Part shown: positions 1 through 12,249 of the stretch, piece after piece
Layout: each line of letters begins with the position of its first letter
Numbering within the stretch: the first letter of the stretch is position 1
Assembly: GCA_030998225.1 (NCBI GenBank)
Contig: JAPYXD010000391.1
Location: 434,001 to 498,000 of the forward strand
Length of the DNA: 64,000 bases
Direction: 5' to 3'
Source: Diplolepis rosae
Lineage: Eukaryota; Arthropoda; Insecta; Hymenoptera; Diplolepididae
Translations under genes and position numbers: made by a program
The notes under the pieces: generated by a model
What the model was told of the DNA's origin: nothing
Seen by the model: the letters and a program-made list of their open reading frames with translations, nothing else
Databases searched by the model: none

Positions 1-880
1 CCTTAAGGATGCTCCTATTGCTTGCGTAACATTCATGTTTCTTTAAAATGATTTAAAAGCACAGTTTTGTGTACTTGTAAATTAAAATTTTAATATTAAA
101 AAAACATTGATCTTTCTTTCGAAAAAACCATTGGTACTCTTCCACAGTGTATGTGACTTCTTTTGGAGGCTCTTCGAATTGTACCAGTTGTGGCCTTTCT
201 AAAAAATCTGCTAAAATTTCTTGTCATGGTTATATAATAATTTAAAACTGTGTTTTTTAGAGTAAAGCTTTTTTCATTGACATAATTTAGAGTTGATACA
301 ACAATATAAAAGACTCTTTGACTCGAGACGAATCGATTGACCTATAATATTGATACATTTTTCGGAAAATCAAGAAAATTGTGGATATTTATAATATTTA
401 AATATTTGATTTTTTATATTAAAAGTTTTTTCCTTAATGCAATTCAAACTTGGTTCAACAATTTAAAAGATGCCCTTATTTTATACGGATCAAATGACCT
501 ATAATATTAACACATTTTGTCGCCGAGTAAAGAAGTTAAGGTCATTTATAAAATTGGAAAAGTAAAATTCACAATTTTATTATTATTAATATAATGTTTT
601 TAAATCTTTTTTTTAAAGTTGTCCAACGAAAAAATATCTTCTGCAATCAAATAATACTAAATTACTTATAATACAGCTGCATTGATATTTAATACTGTAT
701 TATTGTTTAAAAAAATTGTTAATGCTTCCTCGCTAGTTTATAATTATATTGCAAAATTACACATTTTTGTCAATATAAGGAAACTGTGAACTCCATATGA
801 CCTAAAAAAAATGTTTCTCGCACGTGGCTTTTTTCGCAATGTTCGTAGCTGTATATCATAAAAATATATATTGGCTTACC
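1..880. other. AT-rich intergenic DNA, no gene seen
   Basis: I see only AT-rich non-coding sequence. Open frames are short and lack recognisable protein motifs. No RNA gene or repeat boundary is evident before the MITE that starts near 884. Confidence 0.5.
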
Positions 881-883
881 TAA

Positions 884-1516
884 GGTAGTGTCGTGCCAAA
901 AATCAGTCTCTGGAAAAATATGTTTTTCTATGATTTCAAGAATGGTAATTATATCATCAGCCGTGTCAAATATAAGGAAAGACACTCTTTTTAATAAAAA
1001 AAATTTTTAAATTACGAAAAATAATATTTTAATAATGTTTTTTGTAATAGGATATTTCCTTATTATCGCTCTTTACCAATTTTTTGAAAATGATTGAAGT
1101 TTCTTAAATCATAGCTTATTTTTTCGATGAAAATATTCTCTACAACTTAACCGTTTCCAATTTTTGAAAATAAATTCTTTAATGGTTGAAATCATTAAAA
1201 AACAATTTTCAAAAACAGAACTTTTATAAACAAATTGCTGAATTTTATAATAATTGATTCATTTTCAAAAATTGGAAACGGTTAAGTTGTAGAGAATATT
1301 TTCATCGAAAAAATAAGCTATGATTAAAGAAACTTCAATCATTTTCAAAAAATTGGTAAAGAGCGATAATAAGGAAATATCCTATTACAAAAAACATTAT
1401 TAAAATATTATTTTTCTTAGTTTTTGAATGTTTTTTATTAAAAAGTTAACATGGCTGATGATATAATTACCAGTCTTGAAATCATAGAAAAACTTCTTTT
1501 TCCAGAGACTGATTTT
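884..1516. mobile_element. Inverted-repeat MITE, copy 1 (right tip lost)
   Basis: Two arms of about 290 bp face each other around a short loop near 1190-1250. The left arm starts GGTAGTGTCGTGCC and contains CAGTCTCTGG; the right arm ends with CCAGAGACTGATTTT but lacks the matching tip. A fuller copy of the same family lies at 60,924-61,531, where both tips are present. The short ORF across 770-985 is a by-product of the arm sequence, not a gene. It is a non-autonomous DNA element; superfamily unresolved (TA or TTAA target). Confidence 0.75.
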
Positions 1517-1527
1517 GAATATTTATT

Positions 1528-1640
1528 TTGCCTCATTCATGAGTTATAATGCTACTTTACGATAACTTTACGATAATGTTACGATAATTTTACGCTACAG
1601 CGTAAAGCTAACGTTCAGCCAGTTCGCTAGGGGACGTAAT
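1528..1640. repeat. Fragments shared with other parts of the window
   Basis: Bases 1528-1560 match, as an exact reverse complement of about 33 bp, sequence near 57,845-57,877. Just downstream are three copies of a TTACGATAA-like word, then a CGTAAAGCTAACGTTCAGCC stretch that resembles 36,354-36,390 (GCGTAAACCCAGCGTTCAGC). These look like small pieces of dispersed repeats. No coding content. Confidence 0.5.
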
Positions 1641-2480
1641 ACAAAACTATTAGAGCTGTACTGATCTGATTCAATCCCTAATGAGACTTATAATTAATAT
1701 TACTGTAAGTAAAATAAATTACACTACGTTTATATGGAAATTTTGAATATTTAGTTAATAATTTCATAATTATTATTTTGAATACACTTTTAATATTATT
1801 TTTAATCAATATAAACATCATTTGAATGTTTATTAAACCTTCTAAACATTAGTTAAATTTAAATACTTAACGTGCTCATAAATGCTCTTTGAATGCTCCG
1901 TATGACCTTAAATTCTGAGCATATTCTCAAGAGCATTTTCTTAACATAAATTCTCGGGTATTTAAGAACACTAAGGTTATGACTGTATTAAAACTGTATG
2001 TACGCAAATACAATATGTAAAATTATAAGCCATAAACATGATTATTTGTATGTGTTGTGTATATGCTCGAATGTGTGAATGTATATAGACTATGGTGATT
2101 CATTCATCAATTTTTGGATACATTCTCCTCTGTTTTGATTCCAGTATATTACATTGTACCCTACGTTTTACACAACTGCAATTTATACTTTCACCATCAG
2201 TTAAACTATATTTTATTGAACTGCGCATTAAATTTTATTCTGTTTCATTAAAAAACACCCTATGTTTAATAAAGACTGATGAAATTACTTTTTTACCTAA
2301 CTGCAGGTGAAAACTAGCTCAAATGTGCTTATGTACCCCTTTACCCAACTCAGCCGAGTATAGTTTAACAAATTAATTTGTTCCATGTAATTAAATTCAT
2401 ACAGAGCAAACCCTGTTATCAGGTCAAAAATATAACTATATTAATAATTTTATGTAAACGAATACTCACGTGGAAGTCAA
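1641..2480. other. AT-rich intergenic DNA, no gene seen
   Basis: Short ORFs (for example 2092-2310) have no motif, no splice context and ordinary AT-rich composition. Nothing further can be supported. Confidence 0.45.
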
Positions 2481-2529
2481 TATTTCGCAGTATTCTCTTG
2501 CTTCTGAACTTATTCACACTATGTCCTGC

Positions 2530-4335
2530 TGTGAATCCCCATATAGGAACCTACCCGGGTTCCGTTGTAGGATCACATATTGTAACCCACATAGGAAGCT
2601 ATCCTACCGCCCATGGGAATTTGAGACACGAATTCTTATATGAAATAAGACAGGAACCTACCTACGTTTCTAAATAGATTTCTATGTGGTAATTTGAGTA
2701 AGATCCTGTAAAAGAACCTTTCTCAAATTCGTTATAGCAAAACAATATAGGAAGCTATGTGGGTACTCATGTTGGATCTTATGTGAGAGTTTAATTTTCG
2801 AAAATCCGTTGCGATTTCCTGTATCAATTCCCATGTCAGAAATTCTATTCTTGGAGTTCTGTCAAGAAATTTTTCTTTTGAAGTGACTACTTCAACTACA
2901 TAGATGTGAATTATTCTACCATTAAGGAATTTAAAGAAAATTACTGTGCGGCCTTACGTATGAGAAAAAACTACTACGCAGAAGTTTAGCATTTTTTGTC
3001 GAAAAAATGTTTTAATGTAGGGATTTGTACAGAAAATCACGTAAGAACCCACATAGGAACCTATATAGTAATCTACGTAGGTTCCCACCTCCATAGCATA
3101 ATACATTTCCTGAATGTTCCCATGGAACGTTTGGAAGGTTCCTAGGGCTAAGAAAATGTCCGGGTTTTTTTAATCTTCCAAAACAATGTCCTCTGAATGT
3201 TCCAGTTGAACATTCCAGGAACGTTCAAAAGCAATACTGAGAGAACCTTCCGCAGGAACATTCAGAGAACATTAGCAAAGAACGTTCCTGGAACCTTCCA
3301 TAGAAACTTTCAGAGAGCATAGATTAGATAAGTAAAATACACTGATAGAAAGGAATGGCTGTTACAACGATATTTATGATTAATTTAACCTTACCTTATT
3401 GCTGACATAGATACAGCAATATGCGATTTGTATTTTAACCATCCGAATATAACTGAATAAATATGAACGAATCAACCATATTATTGGTAGCTATGGAAAA
3501 ATGTATTGTTCGCCTTCCCATATTATATTTCTGATTCGACCGGTTTCACATACAATATTTTGATTTCTGTATTCAACATCCTGCGTTGTTCAGAGAGAGA
3601 TATTATTTTATAAATGCAATTATAAATTCCCAACCTACAACCGAATGGCTAAAACTCCCGAACCATTTCTATCAGTGTGTCTTAAGGACTGATTTTTTTC
3701 TATTTCTCGAATGGTAATTGCGCAGTTCCTTTATAATCGAACATGGTTCAATAATTTTAAGTTATGACTTTCTTTTGTAAGATATCGTATCTGCGCATTA
3801 TACTTTTTTTCTATTAAGCTCATAGATTAACTGGTACGCGTGTCGTTCGTAATTGCATTTATAGTATATAAGACTTATAAAATCAATAACTAAAATGGAT
3901 TGCTGGCACCAGATGGACCTCATTGGTTCTTCTTTTCACATCTGTATAATTGTAGATTGTTCTTTATATTTATATCATATTAAAATATATAATTCAAAGA
4001 CTAATATTTGTAATTAATTCTTTTAATTTTACCTATGAATTAATGTCCAAAATTATTTATAAAAACATTCCCTACACTAGTATGTTTGAAGCTGCAGGAT
4101 TATCTATGAGGAAAGTTCTCTAAATGTTGTAGCAAATAATTCCAGGAAAATTCTCAAAAAATGTGCCCTAAATGTTCCAGGAACGTTCTCTGAATATTCC
4201 TGCGGAAGGTTCTCTCAATATTCCGTTTGAACGTTCCTGGAACGTTCATACAAAAATTCCTATCTCAAATTCCTATAGGCGCGATGAGATAGGTTCCTAT
4301 GTAGGTTACGATATGGGACATGGTAACCTAGGAAG
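2530..4335. repeat. Region built from GGAACGTTC and CCTACATAGGAACC words with an inner inverted repeat
   Basis: Many near-palindromic words occur: CCTACATAGGAACC-type around 2540-2760, 3045-3095 and 4285-4330, and GGAACGTTC-type around 3110-3310 and 4140-4250. Bases about 3195-3310 match the reverse complement of about 4158-4250 (shared core AGAGAACCTTCCGCAGGAA), so the outer words frame an inner stretch of about 850 bp without repeats. It looks like a composite foldback element. No transposase coding sequence is visible. Exact ends are uncertain. Confidence 0.5.
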
Positions 4336-5400
4336 GCCTTAATATGGAAATTAACAGAAGGGTGCCGCACTTCTTGTACGGTATTTGCCTAGAATTTTCT
4401 TCGACGAAAATGGTCTAGAGACCGAGGATAATTTAGGAAAATTTCAATTTAGAAATTATCCGAAAAAATTAGAATACCTAATTAACAGAACAAAATGTTT
4501 AGGCTTTAATCCTTGTTTAAAGGGGATTAAGATTTAGAACTTACAGGCTACCTGTGGACAGTTTCAGGTATGGCTTGGTATTAATTCGGTAGCAGGTATC
4601 AATTTTTCCACAGTTTCAGTTTTACAGAATCTCAATTGACCATAAAACCACTGGATTCGAAATCCAGTTAAGCGGCTACCAAATTGAAATATGCCTTGAT
4701 CAAAATTTGCACATGTTGTAATGGAACAACTTTTTGAAACGCGCATTCTCTTCATAATCGTTGCTTTATAATAGTTTTTAAAAATGATCTATTAGTGAGT
4801 TTTACTTATTTTGCAATCAATTGAGATTTCAGGGAACTGAAACTATGGCGAAATCAATATTATAAAAGATTCGGAAGGGAACCTTAGACATAGGTACACG
4901 AAGAACAATATTTATTGCCCAAAATTATAATAAACTATTTTCAAACCTGATAATATGACAAATTTTATTCGTTAAAATGCGATATTCCTAAACCTTTTTT
5001 GAAACAATTTTTAGATTAACTCTTAAATTGTTATTTTATCTGAATAGTGATCATAAATTTTTAATTTATTCCTGTAAAAAAACATTGTTTATTCAAGTTT
5101 AAAAAATTTTTTTTACTTTTTTACTCGTAATATTGAATAAAAATGGCAACCCAAATTTATTGTAAAAATCAGTTAGAACTTGCGTAAAATCAAATTATGT
5201 GAATTAATTAATGTGCATATACTAAATTTAATTCACGAGTTTATTATTTTACGAAGGATAAAGACGAGATATTAAATTAAATATGCAATTGTATTTGAAA
5301 TTCAAAAATGATTCTAACAGCCTAGTGATCCAAAGCGTTGCCCCTCTTAACTACTGCGCTTGCGTCAATTTGGAAACGCCCCTTTCATCACTCTCATGCG
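4336..5400. other. Intergenic, no gene seen
   Basis: AT-rich with a somewhat less AT-rich stretch at 5320-5400. The 63-codon minus-strand frame at 4564-4755 has no recognisable motif. No repeat boundary can be assigned. Confidence 0.4.
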
Positions 5401-5405
5401 AAATT

Positions 5406-5417
5406 TGCGCATGCGCA
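5406..5417. promoter_or_regulatory. Palindromic NRF-1/EWG-type motif TGCGCATGCGCA
   Basis: The 12-bp palindrome TGCGCATGCGCA fits the known NRF-1 family consensus (YGCGCAYGCGCR), which in insects is bound by the orthologue Ewg. It lies in a short CG-richer island just left of the foldback insertion at 5464. Without the insertion it would sit about 200 bp upstream of a possible splice donor at 9622. Function is inferred from the motif only. Confidence 0.3.
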
Positions 5418-5463
5418 GTAACAAGTGTTACTATCGGCTGATACATTCTTGAGGTGTATACAC

Positions 5464-8400
5464 CAGTGTGCACAGATCTGATACCGACGCAGTGACGCAG
5501 TAACAACTACAGTGGCACCTCCTGTCAGTGAGAAGGGAGTAGGGATTAGGGAAAGGTGGTGGCGCGCGCTGCCTCTCTTTCTTCCTCGTCGCTCTTGCAC
5601 GCGAGAACGACTCGTCCCACTTCTCCTTTTTCTCCTCGCTTCCTCCTTGCAATGCTATTTTTAGATTTCACGCTTTCGGTATTTCTGGACTCCGCACAAA
5701 AGAGGCGCGAAGCAGACGACAATTTCAAACTTTCAGTAAAATTTGATGCCAATAAATGTTCAATATTTAAATCAATATATATTTTTCTATTTAAATTTCC
5801 ATACTTCTAATCAATTTAGTACATTTAAAACATTTTCAGTAAGAAAGATATATTCTATTAAGAAAAGATTAACATAAAATTCAAGTTTAAAATTTACATT
5901 CTCAGTTTTATGTTAGAAATATTTTTATTTTACATTTTTTTAGCCTAAGCATAGACTTTTCATTTAAAAAATGAAATGCTCTACAAAAAGGAAAAATTTT
6001 GTAATAGAAGTGGATAAATTAAAAAACTAAAATATGTGTTCATTGCTATCTTCACATGAACATGTAAATATTTACCGATATCAAATTTTACATGGAAATT
6101 TTTGTTGGAAGTGTTGAAATCTTGTTACAATTTGACAAGATCATATGGACGAGTTCAATCTTTTAAATGAAATATTTTATAATTTTTAATTTGTCTGCTC
6201 ATCTGAAATCCTGTCAAGATTTGAACAGTAAACAAAAAAATTTCCAATGGAATTCAATGTCATTAAATGCTTAAAGTTGTAAATGAAGATTTTCATTACA
6301 AAAGTTTGAAGCTTTGTAATTATCATTGTAAATGACTACTTGATTTTAAAAGTAATTCAGCTCTGTAGAACATTTTTATATTTGGAATTCAAAATCTGTG
6401 CTTAGGCCACAAAACAGGAAGATAAAAATTCTTTCACCATAAAACTAAAAATGTAGATTTAAAACTTATTATGTCATACATTTATCTCTTCTTAATGGAA
6501 AATTCTTAACACATAATTCTCTGTTACAATATTTTTTAAATGTACGAATATTTAAGAAATTCATAAGTATTTCACCTTATTATGAACATTTTAAATTTCC
6601 CAAAGCTTTCATTGACAAAGTTACAAATTTGTCAATAATTGATCTACTGTATTGTAAGTTTAAATATAAGACGACATAAAATTTCACAATAACATTATTT
6701 TCTAAATACTTAAACCTTTCTTCAATTTTGAGATTTCTTCCCGAGGTTTATTTGAGGTTAGTGACTATTTCTTATTTTAATGAAAACATTTGTAATTATA
6801 AATTTAGCTAATTTTGTAAAATTGTAAAAAGATATTACAACTTCAATGCTATTTTTTAGTTTAAATCAAAGTCAATAAATATTCAATGTTTGAAATAGAA
6901 ATATTAAGTAAAATATTTTCAAGCTCTGGGAATCAACTACTTTAATAACACAATTTTTCTTCTCTATAAAGCATCTCAATTTTCAAATTAAAAGTCTCCA
7001 CGGAGGTTAAAAAAAATTAAGATGAAAATACTTTTATTAAAAAATTTTAAATACAGATTTCAAACTCAAAACCTATTTGCCTGAAATAAACGTCTCAAAG
7101 AACTTGTAAAAATAAAGGGAGATTTGAATACTTCAAAAATAAATTTTCAGTAATATGTTGAACTTAATAAATGTTCAAAGCTTAAATCAGGATATCAGTT
7201 GACAAATGTTTACTTGTGTAAATTGACTCTTCCAATTTGAAAATTACGTGAAAAAATATTTTATTTAAAAAATAAGGCACATTAAAGTACGGTTTAAACT
7301 GCACATTCATAAATTCATGATAAAAAGCAGCCAAAATTTATTAATCTTACGTTTTAGTGGCGTATGCACTGACTTTTAATCAAAACAATGAAAAGCTTTA
7401 TATAGAAGGTTAAACATTATTTAATTGATGTTTTCACTTAAACCTTCAAACATTCATTAATTTAATATATTAAAATTTCTGAATCAAGTGATTCATTCAT
7501 AAAACTATCTACATATCATGAATTTATGAATGTGGAGTTTAAACCGTACTTTAATGTGCCTTATTTTTTAAATAAAATATTTTTTCACGTAATTTTCAAA
7601 TTGGAAGAGTCAATTTACACAAGTAAACATTTGTCAACTGATATCCTGATTTAAGCTTTGAACATTTATTAAGTTCAACATATTACTGAAAATTTATTTT
7701 TGAAGTATTCAAATCTCCCTTTATTTTTACAAGTTCTTTGAGACGTTTATTTCAGGCAAATAGGTTTTGAGTTTGAAATCTGTATTTAAAATTTTTTAAT
7801 AAAAGTATTTTCATCTTAATTTTTTTTAACCTCCGTGGAGACTTTTAATTTGAAAATTGAGATGCTTTATAGAGAAGAAAAATTGTGTTATTAAAGTAGT
7901 TGATTCCCAGAGCTTGAAAATATTTTACTTAATATTTCTATTTCAAACATTGAATATTTATAGACTTTGATTTAAACTAAAAAATTGCATTGAAGTTGTA
8001 ATATCTTTTTACAATTTTACAAAATGAGCTAAATTTATAATTACAAATGTTTTCATTAAAATAAGAAATAGTCACTAACCTCAAATAAACCTCGGGAAGA
8101 AATCTCAAAATTGAAGAAAGGTTTAAGTATTTAGAAAATAATGTTATTGTGAAATTTTATGTCGTCTTATATTTAAACTTACAATACAGTAGATCAATTA
8201 TTGACAAATTTGTAACTTTGTCAATGAAAGCTTTATTGGGAAATTTAAAATGTTCATAATAAGGTGAAATACTTATGAATTTCTTAAATATTCGTACATT
8301 TAAAAAATATTGTAACAGAGAATTATGTGTTAAGTATTTTCCATTAAGAAGAGATAAATGTATGACATAATAAGTTTTAAATCTACATTTTTAGTTTTAT

Positions 8401-9375
8401 GGTGAAAGAATTTTTATCTTCCTTTTTTGTGGCCTAAGCACAGATTTTGAATTCCAAATATAAAAATGCTCTACAGAGCTGAATTACTTTTAAAATCAAG
8501 TAGTCATTTACAATGATAATTACAAAGCTTCAAACTTTTGTAATGAAAATCTTCATTTACAACTTTAAGCATTTAATGACATTGAATTCCATTGGAAATT
8601 TTTTTGTTTACTGTTCAAATCTTGACAGGATTTCAGATGAGCAGACAAATTAAAAATGATAAAATATTTCATTTAAAAGATTGAACTCGTCCATATGATC
8701 TTGTCAAATTGTAACAAGATTTAAACACTTCCAACAAAAATTTTCATGTAAAATTTGATATCGGTAAATATTTACATGTTCATGTGAAGATAGCAATGAA
8801 CACATATTTTAGTTTTTTAATTTATCCACTTCTATTACAAAATTTTTCCTTTTTGTAGAGCATTTCATTTTTTAAATGAAAAGTCTATGCTTAGGCTAAA
8901 AAAATGTAAAATAAAAATATTTCTAACATAAAACTGAGAATGTAAATTTTAAACTTGAATTTTATGTTAATCTTTTCTTAATAGAATATATCTTTCTTAC
9001 TGAAAATGTTTTAAATGTACTAAATTGATTAGAAGTATGGAAATTTAAATAGAAAAATATATATTGATTTAAATATTGAACATTTATTGGCATCAAATTT
9101 TACTGAAAGTTTGAAATTGTCGTCTGCTTCGCGCCTCTTTTGTGCGGAGTCCAGAAATACCGAAAGCGTGAAATCTAAAAATAGCATTGCAAGGAGGAAG
9201 CGAGGAGAAAAAGGAGAAGTGGGACGAGTCGTTCTCGCGTGCAAGAGCGACGAGGAAGAAAGAGAGGCAGCGCGCGCCACCACCTTTCCCTAATCCCTAC
9301 TCCCTTCTCACTGACAGGAGGTGCCACTGTAGTTGTGACTGCGTCATTGCGTCGGTATCGGATTTGTGCACACTG
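5464..9375. mobile_element. 3.9-kb hAT-like foldback element with 1.86-kb arms
   Basis: The element begins CAGTGTGCACAGATC and ends GTGCACACTG. It is flanked on both sides by the 8-bp direct repeat GTATACAC (5456-5463 and 9376-9383). CAGTG...CACTG ends plus an 8-bp duplication are typical of the hAT superfamily. The left arm (5464-about 7322) and right arm (about 7515-9375) are near-identical reverse complements around a loop of about 190 bp. No transposase is present, so it would have to be mobilised in trans. ORFs of 84 and 68 codons appear in both arms as mirror images and show no known domain. The high arm identity implies a young element or arm-to-arm conversion. Confidence 0.88.
7323..7514. 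other. Loop of the 3.9-kb foldback element
   Basis: This AT-rich spacer is the only part of the element that is not mirrored. It has no ORF or motif that I recognise. Confidence 0.7.
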
Positions 9376-9383
9376 GTATACAC

Positions 9384-9870
9384 CCATATCGCAATACGAT
9401 TTACACTGAGCGTGTTAGAGAAGAATTGGCATCCTTCAAAAGCGTTTGAAAGCATTGGTCGTCATTAGTAGTGTTAATTCTATACTGGAATAATTTTGTT
9501 CGTTTCTCTGTTTTTAACAATTGGCTAAAACTTAATTTTTTTCCTGAAGAAGTCAAGACTCTATCAACATCTTGAATTTACAAGATCTCAGAGGAGAAAC
9601 AACTTCCCGAAGATTTATAAGGTAATGTGTCTTTTGGAATTTTTTTAGGTTATGATAATTAATAGTATATATGTATATAGGATACATTGATTCCATTGCA
9701 GATTAGAAATTGACATTCTGAAAGCTTACAAGAGTGGAAGAAACAGACTACTTTCTATTTGGTTTTCCTTCTTGCCCAGGGTTGCCAAATTCAACTTGGC
9801 CAAAAGCATAGTAATCTGTCAACTTTGCTCTTGTTGGCTTTGTGCACGTATGTTGCTGATCTACATATGT
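9384..9870 (+). other. Possible orphan 5' exon with splice donor at 9622
   Basis: The sequence right of the foldback target duplication is less repetitive. It contains a good donor (TATAAG|GTAATGTG, GT at 9622-9623). Together with the NRF-1-type motif left of the insertion, it could be a promoter plus first exon split by the element. I find no downstream coding exon that joins to it in the window, so this stays a weak inference. Confidence 0.2.
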
Positions 9871-9876
9871 GCTTAA

Positions 9877-10234
9877 GGCCATGGATCAACCAGATCACGT
9901 GACCAAATTCCTGTAAAAGTTCGTGTAAGATAACTTTTTTCTTTTACAAAATATCTTCCTGAAAATTTGGAAAATACTACAAAACAGGATAGAGGACGTT
10001 TGTCAACTTTGTATGAGTGAAAATTTTGCAAAAAATTTTACAGTTAACTGTAATTGTCGATGAGTTTTCGAATTTTGTTCAAAATTTTTACTGAAAAGAA
10101 GTTAACAGACGTGTTTTATTATCTTTTGTTACGTTTCCCAAATTATCAGAAAGATACATTGTAAATTAAAAAAGTTATCTTACATGAACGGATAAATGTA
10201 TAATTTAGTCACGTGGTCCGATTGATCCATGGCC
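9877..10234. mobile_element. 358-bp MITE flanked by TTAA
   Basis: The ends read GGCCATGGATCAA...TTGATCCATGGCC and are flanked by TTAA at 9873-9876 and 10,235-10,238. The inverted match continues inward through the CACGTG word and GTAAGATAACTTTTTT, to about 80 bp per arm. TTAA target sites are known for piggyBac and Kolobok type elements. There is no coding sequence, so it is non-autonomous. Confidence 0.75.
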
Positions 10235-10238
10235 TTAA

Positions 10239-10500
10239 GGGATTCTCAACAATTTTGAGCCAATGTCTATATTTTATTTTTTATTCAGGAAATTGTTTAT
10301 TTCAATAATTTTATGTTTCTATGTAAACTGAGTGTTACTGGAACATAAATATAGGAATTTCTCAAATATTGTTAATTTATGGGTGTGATTAAATTTAAAT
10401 ATTACTAAAATGTTGGTATGGAAATTTTCTACTTTTTGCTTTATATTGTTTGAGTTTGAGACAAAAAATATCAATACCAATGTCAATTTGAAAATTGATT
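10239..10500. other. AT-rich spacer
   Basis: AT-rich sequence between the MITE and the AATCCGAATC patch. I see no gene, and the minus-strand frame at 10,319-10,552 has no motif. Confidence 0.4.
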
Positions 10501-10534
10501 TTTTCCGCCTTAACCTGGCAAAAGTATCGAATTG

Positions 10535-10870
10535 AAATTCATTCCGAGTCAATCAGAACTATTCCGAATCAATCTGAAAAACGTTTTGTATCTCGTTTGA
10601 TGAAAAAGTGTCAACAATCAATTCGACATAATCCGATTAATTCTAAAACAACAATCCGAATGAATCCGAATCAAATTATCAATCCAAGCTTGGATTGATC
10701 CAAACCGAATTTTCAATCAGAATCAATCCGATCATTCCGACCTTGGATTTGTTCTGATTTATAATTCGGTTTTGATCAATCCGAACTCTGATTGATCCAA
10801 ACTGAATTAATAATCAGAATGAGTTGGATTGATTCTGATTAAAAATCCGGTTTCGATCAATGAATTTAAA
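10535..10870. repeat. Patch of degenerate AATCCGAATCAATC words
   Basis: Variants of AATCCGAATC / GATTGATTCGG occur on both strands over about 330 bp. A perfect 22-bp palindrome (10,678-10,699) is centred on CCAAGCTTGG. The spacing is irregular, so this is a degenerate short-motif repeat, not a clean tandem array. The 67-codon plus-strand ORF across it only reflects the motif. Confidence 0.6.
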
Positions 10871-11011
10871 TCCGACACTGTCACCAGAGTATTGCTGAAA
10901 ATTTTTTATAAAAACTAATTGAGTGTTGCTAAAATAAGGATATTAGAAGGTTCTTCATTGTTTCTAAAGTATGAATATGATATCAAATTGAGAATTGCTT
11001 AACTAAACCGA

Positions 11012-12030
11012 AAAAAATCTGCCCGCTTAGCGGGCACATTCTCATCGCGCGCAGCTCGCAAGTTTGAGCGCGCCTAGGGGGCGCGATTTAATCGTCGCGC
11101 TCCGTTCTTTTTGGACCTCACGCTTAGCGCTCGGTCTTATGCTTTTCCCATACATTTAAGTTTAATTCTTACAATTTGATACCGAAGCTCAAATCAATTT
11201 TATAATATTACAGATGATGTGAATTACACATTTTCTCAAAGTCATTAAATTTGTTTTTGAGTTTAAGTGAAACAGGAAATTCAATTCACTTGAGGCTCTA
11301 TCGGCCTTAAGGAACACATTCTCATCATGACACTCGCGCTTCGCGCTCGATTTTCTGTATAGGTTTCAGTAACTTTTTAATAAGCATATCACATATTTAG
11401 GCTAAAAAATTGAATTTTTTCAATGGTGTTTCTTATAATCAAAACATAAAACATACGTTCTGTCGAGAAGCGTCTTGACGAGAATTTGTAGACCTCATTT
11501 AGGCAAATAATTTTCCATCGAAACGTTTTTTTTGTATCTCACATATTTTGTCTAAAAAGTGGAATTTTTGAATTTTAATCGTATTTTTGGAATTAAAACG
11601 AAAAATATATTTTTTATCAGAAACTGTGTGAGGAAAAAATTGTAGATCTTTTTTAAACGAAAAATCTTGCAAACTTACGTTTTTTTCTTATTTCACATAT
11701 TACGGTTGAAAAATTTAATTTTAGATTTTTAATAGTAATTTCTTTAATTGAAAAGAAAAATATACATCTTTTGAAAAAATGTTGCAATTCAAATTTGTAG
11801 ATCTTAATGTAGAAAATAGTTTTGTATGATAACTTTCTTTCATATCTCGTATAATTCAACTGGAAAATGGAATTTTGATATTGACTTTTTTCAAGTTTTA
11901 ACATGTTGTAACATTTCTAATTTTGGTTTAATAAAAAAATATTATTGGGATAATTAGTAGAGACTTATGAGCACTATCAAAAATCAGTATTGGAATTTTT
12001 GATTTTTTCAAAAATACAAAAACTGTATTG
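11012..12030 (+). mobile_element. Dispersed element with GC-rich hairpins, copy 1
   Basis: The segment starts with a run of GC-rich palindromes (GCCCGCTTAGCGGGC, GAGCGCGCC, CTCGCGCTTCGCGCTCG) and continues into AT-rich sequence. A second copy is present in reverse orientation at about 53,765-54,880. Copy 1 appears to stop near 12,030, where the match with copy 2 ends. There is no transposase and no clear terminal inverted repeat. The strong hairpins near one end would suit a non-autonomous Helitron-like element, but I could not identify Helitron ends. Confidence 0.6.
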
Positions 12031-12240
12031 CAATACACTAAAGTTGACGAATCTAATGTATTGCAATATATTGTCAAACCAACTTGGCCATACCGAGAGA
12101 GTACTGGTGCCGTGCGTTTTTCGCAAGCAGAGTGATGTGCTTTCTTCGTTTTTTTTATACCAATATCACATAAGAAGTTATTTACAAAAATTGTAACGGC
12201 ACCTCATTCGAAATTCGTAGGAGATTCTTTTCGGTGTATG
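12031..12240. other. Unique spacer before the satellite
   Basis: Contains two ATTGCAATA words and a slightly GC-richer stretch near 12,080-12,135. I see no gene. Confidence 0.35.
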
Positions 12241-12249
12241 AATATCAGA

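Noticed and set aside
5556..9293. 84- and 68-codon ORFs present twice
   Set aside because: Mirror-image copies in the two arms of a foldback element, with no domain and Ser/Arg richness from local composition.
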